From Vesta saturnalis (lineage: Eukaryota > Arthropoda > Insecta > Coleoptera > Lampyridae): a DNA stretch of 64,000 nucleotides. Location: contig JARFJB010000390.1 in the NCBI GenBank assembly GCA_036346205.1, forward strand, positions 492,501 through 556,500, in the 5' to 3' direction. The notes under the pieces are model-generated. The model saw only the letters and a program-made list of their open reading frames with translations. It was not told the DNA's origin and made no database searches. Positions 12,237-25,131 of this stretch are shown here, piece by piece (position 1 is the stretch's first letter; the number at the start of each line of letters is the position of its first letter). A program made the translations under genes and the position numbers.

Positions 12237-12607
12237 GTAGTGGTGACACGACCTGCTTAGAATTCGGGAGGTAATGGGTTCGATTCCCGTTACCGTATAC
12301 CTTGTATGAGGTTTTTTCAGGGTGTTTTTCTCATACACATGTAGCGGCATGGTCACTGCGTATATGCACACCATGGGCGGCTACTCAGGCGAATGCTGGG
12401 GTAGTACTTTCCCCCTCACAACCCTAACTCCGTTCCTTCCGATCCTATCCTGACCACACCTATCCTTAATCCCACCATGCATATAGACGTAATGTATGTA
12501 TGTATGCTGGGAATCCATGATTGAGGCCGAAGGAGCTCGGGAAGCTCGAGCAGCCCGCCCTCCCCCTTGGGGAGGGAATGAAATACGTTGCCTTTTCCTT
12601 TTTTCTT
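12237..12607 (+). mobile_element. tRNA-derived SINE with 13-bp target duplication
   Basis: A 371-bp element flanked by the perfect direct repeat TTTAACAGGATTA (12224-12236 and 12608-12620). The head has a clear B box, GGTTCGATTCC (12278-12288), with an A-box-like GTGGTGACACGACC before it, so RNA polymerase III transcription is expected. The body is GC-richer than its surroundings, has short TATG-type tandem units (12495-12515), and ends in a TTTTCCTTTTTTC tract. A minus-strand copy of the 3' two thirds lies at 22252-22472. The perfect target duplication suggests a relatively recent insertion by LINE machinery. It is not a tRNA gene, since no anticodon or acceptor stem can be folded around the B box. 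Confidence 0.85.
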
Positions 12608-12781
12608 TTTAACAGGATTAACTAAACAATAATAACCTGCAGTTCTTATTCATTTTCGTACTGTGTTACTTACTTACGTCAACATACATTACTGCAGTTT
12701 TAATTTAGTAGTACATCTTACAAATTATTTTCTAATCAACGTGAATATGAGGGTAAGGAATTTGTGTACACTGAAACTTTA

Positions 12782-13920
<1,139 letters not shown>

Positions 13921-14336
13921 TAGCGCATGGTGAAGACATCAATTAATCGATTATAGTCGATTAATCAGATGTAACTTTTCTAAATAATCGATTATTTGAT
14001 TAATCAATTATTTGATTAATTGATCATTTCATTAATCCATTATTTGACGAGGCATTAATTAAAAAATCGATCTTCAGTACTTGATTATATTTTTATTGCA
14101 AGCACTAAATTATCTTCCTCTAAGCTGATGTTCTCCAATTAACTAACGTTTGAGATAATCGATTATTTGATTAATGGATTATACGATTAATTGATTATTT
14201 GGTGAATCGATTATATGACGAAATCGATTATTTGATTAATCGATTCATCGATTATTTGATTATCGGCTAATAACAGAAATCGGTTATTTTCAGTTATCGA
14301 TTATCCATTGTTCAAACTTAATATTGTCCACACCTA
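13921..14336. mobile_element. Non-autonomous hAT-like element (MITE) with ATCGATTA subterminal repeats
   Basis: The left end reads TAGCGCATGGTGAAGACAT and the right end, complemented, TAGGTGTGGACAATAT: imperfect inverted termini of the kind seen on hAT elements. Between them ATCGATTATTTGATTA-type units recur many times in both orientations. hAT transposases bind clusters of short subterminal repeats, which fits. No transposase is encoded. The 8-bp flanks (TCTTAGAC, CTTTAGGT) match at only half of the positions, though all differences are transitions, so the target duplication is unproven. An alternative is a decayed local satellite. Confidence 0.5.
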
Positions 14337-14904
14337 CTTTAGGTGGTACGTGTTTATCTAAAGGAAACTTCTTCTGCATTTTATTATAACCAATCAGAAT
14401 GGTTATTGGTATAGAATGTCTGGTTGTGATATACATGAATTTTGCATCTAGTTTTACATCAAATTTGAAGTAATTTTACAAAACCTAAATTCTTTTTAAT
14501 TTTTAATTTTCTTGACTGATAATTAGCAAATACATGCAATAGCAAATACATGCAATAGCATATGATAATAAACTAGTTTGATCATCTCATGTAATTAATC
14601 TGTGTGATGACTTGATAATTCTACGTAAATTCATGTAGCAATAAACAACTACGACCAAATATAACGATTGTCAAGTTGTCTGCGATCCCTGTAAAAGGAA
14701 AATTATTTATTATTAAACACATTCATGTTTAATTGTCAAAAGGTGTAAGGTATAATTTAGTAACGTGTTGGTATGGTGTTCTGCTATTACCATAATACAC
14801 AGGTTACATGGAGATCTCTCATTAGCTATTTACTATTATTTTTTTCTGCTTCAGTTAAAGACATATGTAAAATTGAAACTATATACATAGATTTTGAGAT
14901 TGAA
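14337..14904. other. AT-rich stretch, nothing recognised
   Basis: About 570 bp between the MITE and the 3' end of the minus-strand LINE. A 15-bp unit AGCAAATACATGCAAT is directly repeated at 14525-14560. No gene seen. Confidence 0.5.
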
Positions 14905-14989
14905 ACCCTTAATTGTAATTGTAATTATTATTTATTTATTGTCATTTTCTCCGTTAAACAACGGAATAAGACTCGTCAACATAATACAC

Positions 14990-17890
14990 AAAGTACATAA
15001 TACATAGAATACATGAAATTAACTGTTTGTAATACAGGTGGAAAATTATTTGATAATGTAAAAGCAAATATTGAGTAAAAAGTGTTTTACGTTTCGCTTA
15101 AAGGTGCTATTACTTTCGATTGTTCTTAGTTTAGAAGGAAGCATATTGAATAATTTGACTCCAACTATGTTGGGTGTTTTGGAACAATAAGCATTTTTTA
15201 CCTTGGCAGGTATAAGATTATTTTTGTGCCTGGTGTTATGGTCATGATAATCACAGTGTCTCAGAAAGTTCTGCTTGTTTGAATGAATGTAAGTTAACAG
15301 TTTCAGAAGATATACAGAAGTTATGGTTAATATTTTATTACGTTTGAATATGTCCCGTCACGATGCTCTCCGGTTAATGTCAAATATAATCCTGAGAATT
15401 CTTTTTTGTAAAATACCCTTTGAATATCTCTATCCTGCCCCCATAGTATTATATTATATGCTATAGTTGAGTATGCATATGCCCAGTATATATTTACAAG
15501 AGTTTCGATGTCTAACATTGACTTTAAAGTTAATAGTAAAGTAAATAGTAAAGTAAAGTTAGTAAATAGTAACATTTATTTAATTTATTGCAGACGTCAC
15601 GGATATGGGTGTCCCAAGAGAATCCACTATCACAGGTAGTTCATAGGAACCTTATAGTTGACAATACTTTCACTAAAACGTTTTCAAAAGTGAATGTATC
15701 GATAGACCGTTCTCTCCGCACACTATGGTGCTTGATAATAACATTTTTCGCTGTATTAACTACGAGATCGTTCTTAAAACACCAACGTGAAAATTCCCTC
15801 CAAGGTGAATTAACTTTATTTATAAGAGTATTTTTTGTAGGATCAGATATGGTTATGCACATATCGTCAGCACACATAACTAGTTCCGCATGTGGTACAA
15901 AATTAGGAAGATCATTAATATATATGAGAAAGATAAGTGGTCCCAACACGCTACCTTGTGGAGCTTCTAAATCTATGTTAAATTCCTTAGAAAGAACGTT
16001 GTTAACGCGTACCATAATTTTTCTGTGTTCTAGAAATCACACGAAGCAGCTATCAATACAACCTCGAATTCCTAGGTTATGTAACTTTTCAGACACAAAA
16101 GATTTATCTACAGTGTCAAAAGCTCGAGTTAAGTAAAAAAATACAGATACCACGTATTCACCGATATCTAATTTCCTATTAACAAACTGCACAGATTCAG
16201 CAATGCATGATTCTGTCGAGGAGCCAATTTTGAAACCATGCTGGCAATTCGCTATCAGTTTAAATTTGTTTAAATATGCTACAATACGCTTGGCTACGGC
16301 CTTTTCGATTATTTTCGAAAATATGCTCAAAACGGCGATAAGTCGATCATTTTCAACATTTTTTGGGTCACCCTTCTTATGCAGTAAAGTTTCGGAAGCT
16401 GATTTTAAGGTTGATGGAAATTGACCCTCTTACATTGACACCTTGATAATATTCACAATATGAGGAGCTATTAATTCCTTACAATATTTTATTGCACATA
16501 CCAGAACTCCATCTAAACCAGTAGATTTTTTATTTGATAGATTATTTATTATTTCAATGACCTCACAACTCGTAACGGGTGTGAAAAACATGGTTTGGGT
16601 TACCGGTTCAATAGTCGTACATTCCTTGACTAAGATAGTACCAAAATGGTCAGTAATTTTATTCACAATGTCTGTTGCTAGGTATTCGCCAAAAGCTGCA
16701 GCCATATCATTTGTACTAGTTAAAGTTTCATTTTTATAGTAGATTTCTTTTATATTGGTACTCGTTTGTTTACATTTCACGTTGTAAACTATCATCCAAC
16801 AAGCTTTATTCTTATTAGATGAATTATTGATTAGATTACTGTACTCCTGTTTTTTTCTAATATAATTTGACATTTTATTTCTTTTTTTAAGTTTGGTACC
16901 GTTTGACAAGATTTACATCGAATACTCTTTTACGTAGCCAATTTAGATTCTGCAATAGTTTCCTTTTTTCGTTTAAGTGTAACGAGAATTTAATTTTATC
17001 AACCTTGTGGCAGTTCAGATTCTTTCTTTTTGCATTTTTAGGACATGCAGTGTCGAAGCACCAGAGAAACGTTTGAAGAAATTCATCAAATGGGATATCG
17101 ACTTTAGAATCAGTGCCTTCATTAAATTGTAATTTCGAAAAGCGTTAGTTGCAATCTAAAAGTGACAGTTCGTTAACGGCTCTATATGTAAGAAATTGAT
17201 GATTATTAACGTTTTACTTAACCTCACAAGAAGCGACGTTCAATTCAAGAGTTTGAGAATGGCGGTCAAATATGCCCGGATCAAAATTATTTGTTTTTAA
17301 AGTATTGGGTACATTTGTGATAACATAGTCTATTGAAGAACTCCTGGTGTAATTAACGTTAGTGAAAACCCTAGTGTAATCGGATATTAGCGATGACATT
17401 CCGAATGAATGAATTATGTCGAAAAGTTTCTTAGTTTGTATGTTGTCGCTAAGTTGATTTATATTTAGATGCCAGTAATGATTATTCACTTAAAATTTTT
17501 TGTAGCTAGAAGTAAAAGTTTATCAAATAAAACAAGAAATGTGTGGATTTTTATTGTCTGTATACGTTTATGAAGCAGGAGGTTTTCCTGAAATCAATGG
17601 CGCAACACTCAATAACCATTTCAACAGACAGATTATTAATATAGTGACCTGGACTACAATCTGATAAAAACGTTTTTACAAATATTGAAGACCCGCCCTG
17701 AATATGATTCGAACCCGAAAAATGTGACAGTAATTTGTAGTTTGTTATGCTGATATTCTAAATATCTGTATTACAATATCAATAAAAACGAAAAGTTATA
17801 ATCCTCAATAAAGGTTTCAATACGTTCGATCTTATTTCCTAAACACTGCACGTTAAAACTTAAGACACATAGGGTTTCATTAGTAACACT
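14990..17890 (-). pseudogene. LINE C ORF2: endonuclease plus reverse transcriptase
   Basis: The endonuclease starts around 17890 with LSFNVQCLGNKIERIE, the usual first strand of an APE-type domain, and ends with SSIDYVITNVPN (17330 area). The reverse transcriptase shows SNKKSTGLDGV, HGFKIGSSTESCIAESV, TRAFDTVD, APQGSVLGPLIFLIYINDL and the catalytic box CADDMC, where the usual first tyrosine is C. The C-terminal part has YAYSTIAYNIILWG. Frames are broken near 17214, 16430, 16037 and 15641, so no full protein can be made. The product would nick target DNA and copy the element RNA into the nick. Confidence 0.8.
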
Positions 17891-17909
17891 AGTTCTAAAA
17901 TCCTGTTGG

Positions 17910-19007
17910 TCGATGGTATTACTCAAAAGGATGGATTTGGTTGTTAATACCTTGTTGTTCGTCCATATTTGCCAAATTTACGATATAACATTTGGACCGT
18001 TCACTTGACTCAATTCTTCATATAATGATAGATCGTTAACAGTCGTATCTGCACTAGTCTTGGGCGCGGCGCGATCTGGAAATATGTCTTCCGTACAGGG
18101 GACTTTTACAACGGATGTGGTTACGGGTGGATATACTAAGTTTGAAAAATTTACATATTGAGAATAATTCATAAATGAATTTGTAATCCATGACCGGTGA
18201 AACGTGAGTGGACAAGTATGGAGTTTATGTCTACATAAAAGAATTTTTTTACTTTATTTTTACCACTTAGTTAGTTTTGTTTTTTATGCTACACAGTTTG
18301 TTTATAGTGTTTGGTTTTAGTCGATTACCACGTATAGCATCGCCTGATCCTCCAAGTATTATTACATAGTCATTCGACGTGAAATTCATGGTTAATGACA
18401 TAATATCCTCAAGAATGTGTTCAAACGATGCGTTAGGCTTGAAAATGTTTATGATTTTGTAGTAATTTTTTGGGATTAAGAGATCAATTTACCAAGATCC
18501 AGGGTTTGACTGTCCCCTAGAATGAAGATGTTCTTTTTTGGCGTTGGTGGCGATCTCAAGCTGAAGTTTGTTTCCATTACCGCTTCAGGAGATTTCAATA
18601 CATTATTATCGGAAGGGATAGGATACGTGGTCTATAATTCTATTTTTTTGGGTTTATGTAATGCAACAAAAGAGTTATTGACAATGGAAGGATTATTTTC
18701 GTGCAATTTTACCGTATTTCCGGCAGGAGAAATTTGGAGTGATTGAGTTGAGACGACATCAGATGTGCTTCAACTTTATTATTTCCTTTAAGGAGTTGTT
18801 AGTATGCTTTAATGTTAATATTCAATTTTTTTTTACATTGCACGTTTGAGTAAAAGTATCTTTTAATGCAACCTTAACCGTTTGAGTTGAAGCATCACTT
18901 AGACTAACTACACTACGAGTAGACTGTATAATACTAAAAGTTTTCTTAAGATCTATAAAAAATGGGTTTAATGAACAGTATAGTAGATTAATTGTTTCTA
19001 ATTCCAT
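17910..19007 (-). pseudogene. LINE C ORF1 with SGNH-esterase-like motifs
   Basis: The region upstream of ORF2 is weakly coding on the minus strand. Around 18500 it reads IFILGDSQT, resembling the GDS block of SGNH hydrolases. About 40 codons later (18370 area) comes YVIILGGSGDAIRG, resembling the GxND block with G for N. Some CR1-group LINEs carry an esterase domain in ORF1, so the position is right. The N-terminal frame at 18822-19007 (MELETINLLYC...) has no domain I recognise. Broken by frameshifts. Confidence 0.5.
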
Positions 19008-19031
19008 TATTCATATTCATTATGACTTGTG

Positions 19032-21629
19032 TACCGGATGTCCCAAATTCGTTATAATTGGGTATCTCGGTTGTTATAAAAGATAGAAACTTTCGGATGT
19101 CGCGAACCTTTTCTACTTTTTATAACACCTAAGATGGCGTAATCAGATTTTTGTAAATGTTTTAGTTTGGGAGATACAGGTCGTTTTGGACCCTTCGATA
19201 TCTCGGTTATCTTGAAAGATATCAAAACGATTTAAACGCTATCTCATACATTTTTACGCCAAGTTCAGTGGCGTGCTCAATTTTTTTCGGGGTACCGTTT
19301 TTAAGATATGGGCCAAACATATAATTTTTAAATGGGACACCCTGTATTTTTAAGCTCAATAAATCCCATTTTGTTTTCTCATTTCAGTGATATATATCAC
19401 TTGCCACTTTTTATTAACCATATTGATCGTAAACATTTTAAAATATAACGACATATGGTTCTTAACTGAAACATTCTATATATTTTTAATTAATTTTATC
19501 AATACAGCTACTTACTTATACAACACATTTATCTTACAACTCTTGAAACTTTATTATCTTACAACGAAATTAAACTAAACAACTTAAACTTAATTATTAA
19601 ACTTAAATATTAAAACAACACTGTATTCTAAATTGTCCAAAATGGTTCCTATTTTCTTCTACAAACCTGGCAAACCTTAAATATTCTATTTAACGCACTT
19701 AACATATATAAGGGTTTATTTTGTAAATTCCCAAGGGTCTTGTGTGTAGCATTTTGTAATTGAAGGAGGGTATCATACCTCCTTGAATAAATTTCGTTTT
19801 GAATATGCCCCCATAAAAAAGTCCAAAATGGACAAGTCCGGTGACCTTGGAGGCCAATTTACAGGGCCACGTGTCCCTATCCACCGATTGGGAAAATTCT
19901 CATCTAGAAATGGTCTAATAATATCTGCATTATGTGCGGGGGCCCCATCCTGCTGAAAATAAACTTGATTTCTGTGGGCTAGTGGAACGTCTTCAAGTAA
20001 TTCGGGCAACATATTTTCTAAAATTTACTGGTACCGAATAGATGTCAAACCTCCGTCAAAAACTGATACCTTATTTTTGTTCCAAAACAAAGCACGCAAC
20101 AGAGAACCCAAAACGACCTTGTTGTTGCTGTTGAAATTTAAGTAATTGATTTCTTTTGACCAATATCTTGAGTTGTGTCGATTAAAAATTCCTGCACTTG
20201 TTATGTGCGCCTCATCAGACCAAATTACTTGTCTTGCAAAATTAACATTTTCGCGACACATTTGCAGGAACCAGTTGCAGAAATTCATGCGGCGTTCAAA
20301 AGCGCCTGGAAGCAGTTGTTGGACTACATGATCTTTATAAGGAACTAAACTATGTTTTCTTAATATACGCTGTGCATTAGTTTTTGAAACCCCAACACTT
20401 TCTTCGATTTTCCTGCAGGAAGTTCGAGGATTTACGGATGCCAAAACGTTAATTTCCTCGTTTTCTTAATTTTCTTTTAAACTATACTTATGTTGTCTGG
20501 GTTTTATAAATGAACCAAAATTTAATAAATTGTATGTAATTCGTAAAAAAATTGCCTTGTTTGTCTGCCTTCTCTCAGGAAATCTAAAAGTATGATTCTT
20601 TAATATTGGTGTTATAATATTTACTTTATAACAATCTTACAGATTAAAATATAATTTGGAAGCCTCTTCTGAATTTTCATTACATGCTGTATAACATTTA
20701 AGCATACCTATCATACTTTTCATAATATTCAAAGGGTTGATTATCTGCCATAGCAAAATAAATTAATAAAACGTTAGAGATAATAAATATGTAATTATTT
20801 AATAATACACTATGATAGGTATACTAGATTTAACTATCTTTTATTTCGATTGGCATAGGCACCTATTTTTTCTTAGGAATTGATCAACACCTCCAAATTA
20901 TAAACAACCAGCAAAACCTAGCTTAGGTATATAAGTAAAGGGCAAGTAAGATACACATGATTTTATTATTTTATTTATTTAAATCTAATATACAAAATAC
21001 AAATACATATAATAATAACCTGTATAATTATTGTTGTTACGTTTTTCACTACTAATACCTAATAATTAAACAGAAACAAAAGTCAATACATTAATAATTA
21101 CTAAATATGGCAAGTTCTGGATCAATATATGACTTTTATAGAATTGCAATACAATTTATTGAACTTAAAATATATATAGGGTTGTTCCATTTAAGAATCA
21201 TATGTCGTTATATTTTAAAATGTTTAAAAAATATGTTTAAAAATGAAAAGTGGCAAGTGATATATATCACTGAAATGAGAAAAAAATGGGATTTATTGAG
21301 CATAAAAATACAAGGTGTCCCATTAAAAAATTATAAGTTTGGCCGGTACCCCGAAAAAATTAAGCACGCCACTGAATTTGGCGTAAAAAATGTATAAGAT
21401 AGCGTTTAAATCTTTTGATATCTTTAAATATAACCGAGATATCGAGGGGTCCAAAACGACACACTTTTCAAAATCGCCCTGTATCTCCCAAACTAAAACA
21501 GTTAAAACAAATCTGATTACGCCATCTTAAGTTTTATAAAAAGTAGCAAAGGTTCGCGACAACCGCAAGTTTCTATCTTTTATAACAACCGAGATACCCG
21601 CAATTACAACGAATTTGGGACACCCGGTA
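19032..21629 (-). mobile_element. DD41D-type transposon with ~0.5 kb terminal inverted repeats
   Basis: The termini are TACCGGATGTCCCAAATTC (19032) and its near-complement GAATTTGGGACACCCGGTA (ending 21629), both bearing TA. The inverted arms extend to about 19570 and 21090: for example the CATATGTCGTTATATTTTAA block near 21210 pairs with the one near 19440. An internal direct copy of the terminal motif (GAGATACAGG) sits at about 19174 and 21487. Each arm also contains a reversed terminus (19334-19346 and 21309-21321). A minus-strand transposase relic occupies the centre. Confidence 0.85.
19699..20470 (-). pseudogene. DD41D-type transposase, frameshifted
   Basis: From 20444 the minus strand gives a helix-turn-helix (SCRKIEESVGVSKTNAQRIL), then RMNFCNWFLQMC, the first catalytic aspartate in IWSDEAHIT and NRHNSRYWS. 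A frame change follows near 20012-20025, then the second aspartate in YFQQDGAPAHN, NRWIGTRGPVNWPPRSPDL and the third in SILDFFMG, 41 residues after the second. All three acidic residues survive. A frameshift after DFFMG spoils the C-terminus. Of the copies in this window it is among the best preserved. Confidence 0.8.
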
Positions 21630-22251
21630 CGTAATAATTAAGAATGAACATTGGTAAGCTCCTCAAGATGCACTTAAAAAAATTAATTCCTTTCAAGCAC
21701 TAAATCTAATAATATATACTTACAATCCTAAACTATTAAAGAATATAATTCTAATCTATTTTATAAATTGAAGTGTAAAGTTATTGCAGAATTAAATCAG
21801 TAGGTACATTCATTTATTTAAGCAGGTGCACAAATTAGCAAACTCTTAAAGTGCCTGTATATGGCCTCTGTAATTAATAATATTTTACTAGGAGCAATTG
21901 TTTTTAAAATAGTTATAATTACAAATTTTAAATAGCTTTATTATCTAATTTATCTAATTATCTAAATTCTAATTAGTTTTACGAAAAAAAATTTGTTCAA
22001 CGTAAATGAAATTTTCAAAAACAACACGGATAATTGGTATCGCGTTTTTTAAATACCTATAAAGTTTTATGGTAATTTAAAATAATATTAGCAACATAAT
22101 TGATTTCACGTAGTTAAATAAAATATTAGATTAGTGTTGATTTTAATTAAATTTAAAATGTAGTAATTATACTATGCTCAGTAGTGTAATACCATGTATT
22201 TTAAATAAAATGTCGTTCTTTTGTATTTAGTGTCGTAACTCTTTTAAGAGA
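21630..22251. other. AT-rich stretch, nothing recognised
   Basis: About 620 bp between the transposon end and a SINE fragment. No gene or repeat seen. Confidence 0.55.
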
Positions 22252-22472
22252 CAGGAAAAAAAAGGGAAGGTCACGTATTTCATTCCTTCCCTAAGGGAGA
22301 GGGCGGGCTGTTTGAGAGATTTCCAAGCTCGTTCAGCCACAATCATGGATTCCCTGCATACATACATACATTACGTATATATGCATGGTGGGATTAAGGA
22401 TGGGTGTGGTCAGGATAGGATCGGAAGGAACGGAGTTAAGGTTAAGAGGGGGAAAATACTACCCCAGCATTC
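22252..22472 (-). mobile_element. 5'-truncated SINE copy (family of 12237-12607)
   Basis: Minus-strand copy of the 3' two thirds of the SINE at 12237-12607, sharing the GGGAGGG-rich block, the TATGTATGTATG units, CACCATGCATATA and the GGGGTAGTA block. The tRNA-like head is missing. The A-run on the complementary side (AGGAAAAAAAAGG, 22252 onward) corresponds to its 3' end. Confidence 0.85.
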
Positions 22473-24005
22473 TCTCAAAGGTTAGGCAATGACTTTCTTA
22501 TACCCTCTTGTGTACAAGTTAGTTCTATCAACAGAACAACCAGCAAATAAATCACGCACTTTTTGAAACCCGTTATTTAGAAAATTAATTAATTAATATG
22601 ATTTTCTTCAGTTTTTAGCACTCATTGGTATACAAATGCTAGCAGGATATAATACATAACTCTTTTTTTTTGTTAGAATCACTTTATAGATTCTATCAAT
22701 AAATGAAGAGCGGGAATTTATAAAAAAAATGTAATTACATGTATTTCCTGTCTCATGTTGAAAGTCGGCAGCCAGTATTTAATTTTCAAAAGTTTTATGT
22801 TAATTTAATTTCAAATAATTCCATGAAACAAGCAATGTTGTTAAAATTAAAAAAAAAACACGCGCATCTATCAGTAGATAACTAACGGCAAATCCGATTA
22901 ATAATAAAGTGAACTTAAAAAAAAATTAGATTTGTAATTAATTAGGACACTTTGTTAAAGATCAAAAAAATATTTTAAATTGCACCAATCTTAAATGTGA
23001 ATTTATTTGATTAAAATTTTGATTGCTTTTAAATGTTAACTCAATGTTAGGCACATTTTTGTAATTATCGACTACATATTTTGATAATTGTAATTTCACC
23101 GTGAACTTGTACATTTAATTTAATTTCATTAAGGACATTAATTAAAAATAAACATTAAATTATTTGTAACGGTATATATCACCATTAAAAACTTAGGCCT
23201 TGAATTTCTGACTTACAGAACCAGGAGAAACAAAAAATAGTGTTTTACTTATTAAATTATTTTTAATTTCACTGAGAACTTGTACATTTAGTTTCATTTG
23301 ATTAATGAAATATTTATAATTAGATATAAACCTTAAACTACCGTAAAGATCCCAAATCCGTACCCAAAATCCGTAAATTAATTGTTTAGTTATCGGTTTG
23401 TATTCAGTAAAAATGCTCCGGTGCATATCAATAATAAATTATTTCCCGTTCTTCCCTAGTTAAGAAACCGTTTTAGATTACGATGCAAGAAACCTACCAA
23501 CGCGCCACCTCCATCTCACCCAATCACGTTAGATCACACAACAGGAAGCGTGACGCGAAGTTCAGGGCAGTTTAAAACCTCGGTCTCGAACGTAGCTCTT
23601 CCTAGCGTAAGAGCCCTTGTGATTTTTATTGCAAAACTCTTAAAACCAAAAAAAACTTAGCGTTTTCACGATCATATTTCCGGCATCGTGATCTTCGCCG
23701 CTTCGGAGTTAGATCTGTCACTGCTTGCATGCAGATAATACGAAGAACCGGTCGTCAGAAGAGAATCCGCAGCCTAGCAGCAAATAGGAGCCGCAGGATA
23801 CAGCAGGATAACGCGAACAGAAGAGTACAGCACACACAAGGATCGACGTCGGGCAGTAAGCAATAGGTATCAGTTAATAAAAAATATTTTTTTTCTTTTA
23901 ATTAATTTATTGTTTTATTTTAACATTTGTTTTTCTCCATTTCTATTGAGGAATACTCCTCACTAAAACCCTTAATTGACTCTCCGATGTAACACTTAAT
24001 AGAAT
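22473..24005. other. Stretch without recognised gene
   Basis: 22473-23460 is AT-rich with no gene. From about 23465 to 23880 the sequence becomes noticeably GC-richer (runs such as GAAGCGTGACGCGAAG and GAACCGGTCGTCAG) with no long frame. It could be a retroelement LTR or 5' leader, but I found no second copy in the window to prove it. Confidence 0.45.
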
Positions 24006-24485
24006 AAGAAATCGAGCAAACCTACAGGGCGTCCTCCGGGGTAGAATTAGAGGTTGCCACCCCAAAACACTGCAACACACCTACAAAACATACATCCACC
24101 TTGTTATGGATTTCCAAGCACCCATATACATCAATATAAACCCCATTCACCTTTCCTCTATCGCTTCCTGTAAACGCCGAATACTCAGGCGCATACACAG
24201 ATACCCTAGCGACATCACAATACAACAGGCAAACATACCTCCCATCACACACAGAATACAAACACTACAGAGAAATTTTGCACCACTGTCTACAACTACC
24301 GATTTCCTAAATTCCCACGGAAAAAACCCAAATTAAAATTTAAACACTCCTCGCAACCCTAACACAATTCCTTGACGATCTCCCCGAGGAGATAAAGGAA
24401 TCCTTAGACAACACTACATATGCCCTCGTCATTCGATCACGACCTAGCATGATACCGGCAAACGAATCGGATTAACCACACAGCA
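24006..24485 (+). pseudogene. 3' fragment of a Jockey-like LINE ORF2 (thumb region)
   Basis: In the plus frames this reads GVLRGRIRGCHPKTLQHTYK, MDFQAPIYI, SIASCKRRILRRIHRYPSD and ITHRIQTLQRNFA. That is the order of blocks in the C-terminal region after the reverse transcriptase of Jockey-group LINEs (a decayed PVMxYGAPIW, then the RIQRKILRRI helix, then RIxxLQRN). Frames change near 24100 and 24330. No palm domain is present upstream, so it is 5' truncated or rearranged. The call rests on the pattern of the thumb alone. Confidence 0.5.
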
Positions 24486-24982
24486 CGCTATACATAACTA
24501 AACAACACGCAAACTTAAACCAATTAGCACATAAAATCAAATTAATCTAATTTTTTTTTCTTTTTTTTATTACCAAAAATAACCACATCCCATGATTGTA
24601 AACTATACAATTACACAAAACAGCGCAACACCAACAATAAAAGAATCACCTGGGCTGAAGAGGAGAAGGACTTCTGACCAGTCTACGCACTACGCACAAC
24701 GTCTAGATAAGCTAAAATAAGTAAGAAATAAACCATGAGGATGAGCATACTAACAAAAAAAGCGATATTAATTAGTTTTTTACTTCTTTCCTGAAGTGAC
24801 TACCTTACTTCTCCGCTGAAGTCCTCCGACCATCGTTCCTGATTTCTATTCCGACCTAGTTGCAATAAGAAGCCGATATTTCTACCTGTCGATCCATTCC
24901 GGGGTAAATTATAAATTTTCTGATCATATTTGGCGGACCAGTTTTCCGTAACCTAATACACAAAATCCTCCTCTTTATTATT
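24486..24982. other. Stretch without recognised gene
   Basis: About 500 bp following the LINE fragment, with a T-rich tract at 24549-24570. No gene, RNA or transposon end was identified. Confidence 0.5.
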
Positions 24983-25131
24983 AGGCGTATGCCTGAAAAG
25001 TATTGAGAATTCCTCGAGAAATACCCCCAAGGCGTACGCCTGTATCGATATTTTCCTATCTTTGCTGGTCTGAAAGGCGTACGCCTGTTCGGTCTAACGT
25101 CCTTCTAATTAACCAAAGTCGCGTATGCCCG
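24983..25131. repeat. Array of four palindromes, GGCGTACGCC type, ~46-bp period
   Basis: AGGCGTATGCCTG (24983), AAGGCGTACGCCTG (25029), AAGGCGTACGCCTG (25074) and CGCGTATGCCCG (25120) are spaced about 46, 45 and 46 bp. The spacer sequences differ, so this is a regularly spaced motif rather than a simple tandem repeat. The decamer is a perfect palindrome in the two middle copies, suggesting dimeric protein-binding sites. Function unknown. Confidence 0.6.

Larger units (their letters stand above)
14905..19010 (-). mobile_element. CR1-like non-LTR retrotransposon (LINE C), degenerate, two ORFs
   Basis: Reading right to left: an ORF1 region (about 19007-17910), an ORF2 endonuclease (17890-17214), reverse transcriptase (16909-15641) and thumb/C-terminal region (15575 to about 15000), then a 3' tail of short (ACAATT)-like units at 14905-14930. 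The layout, short tandem 3' tail and motifs such as TRAFDTVD and PQGSVLGPLIFLIYINDLP fit the CR1/L2 assemblage. The exact clade is not resolved. Stops and frameshifts break every domain. The 5' end is cut close to the long-TIR transposon starting at 19032. Confidence 0.75.

Noticed and set aside
12237..12300. Possible tRNA gene
   Set aside because: There is a good B box but no closing acceptor stem or plausible anticodon arm, and the segment is the head of a 371-bp SINE with target duplication and a second copy.
15588..16424. Plus-strand frames over LINE C (for example the 182-codon one at 15588)
   Set aside because: Antisense shadows of the minus-strand reverse transcriptase, which has clear motifs.
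24006..24485. Host gene exon
   Set aside because: The plus-strand blocks fit the thumb of a Jockey-like LINE better, although broken by frameshifts.
24983..25131. CRISPR array
   Set aside because: Only four short palindromes with imperfect copies in a eukaryotic, transposon-rich context and no cas genes.
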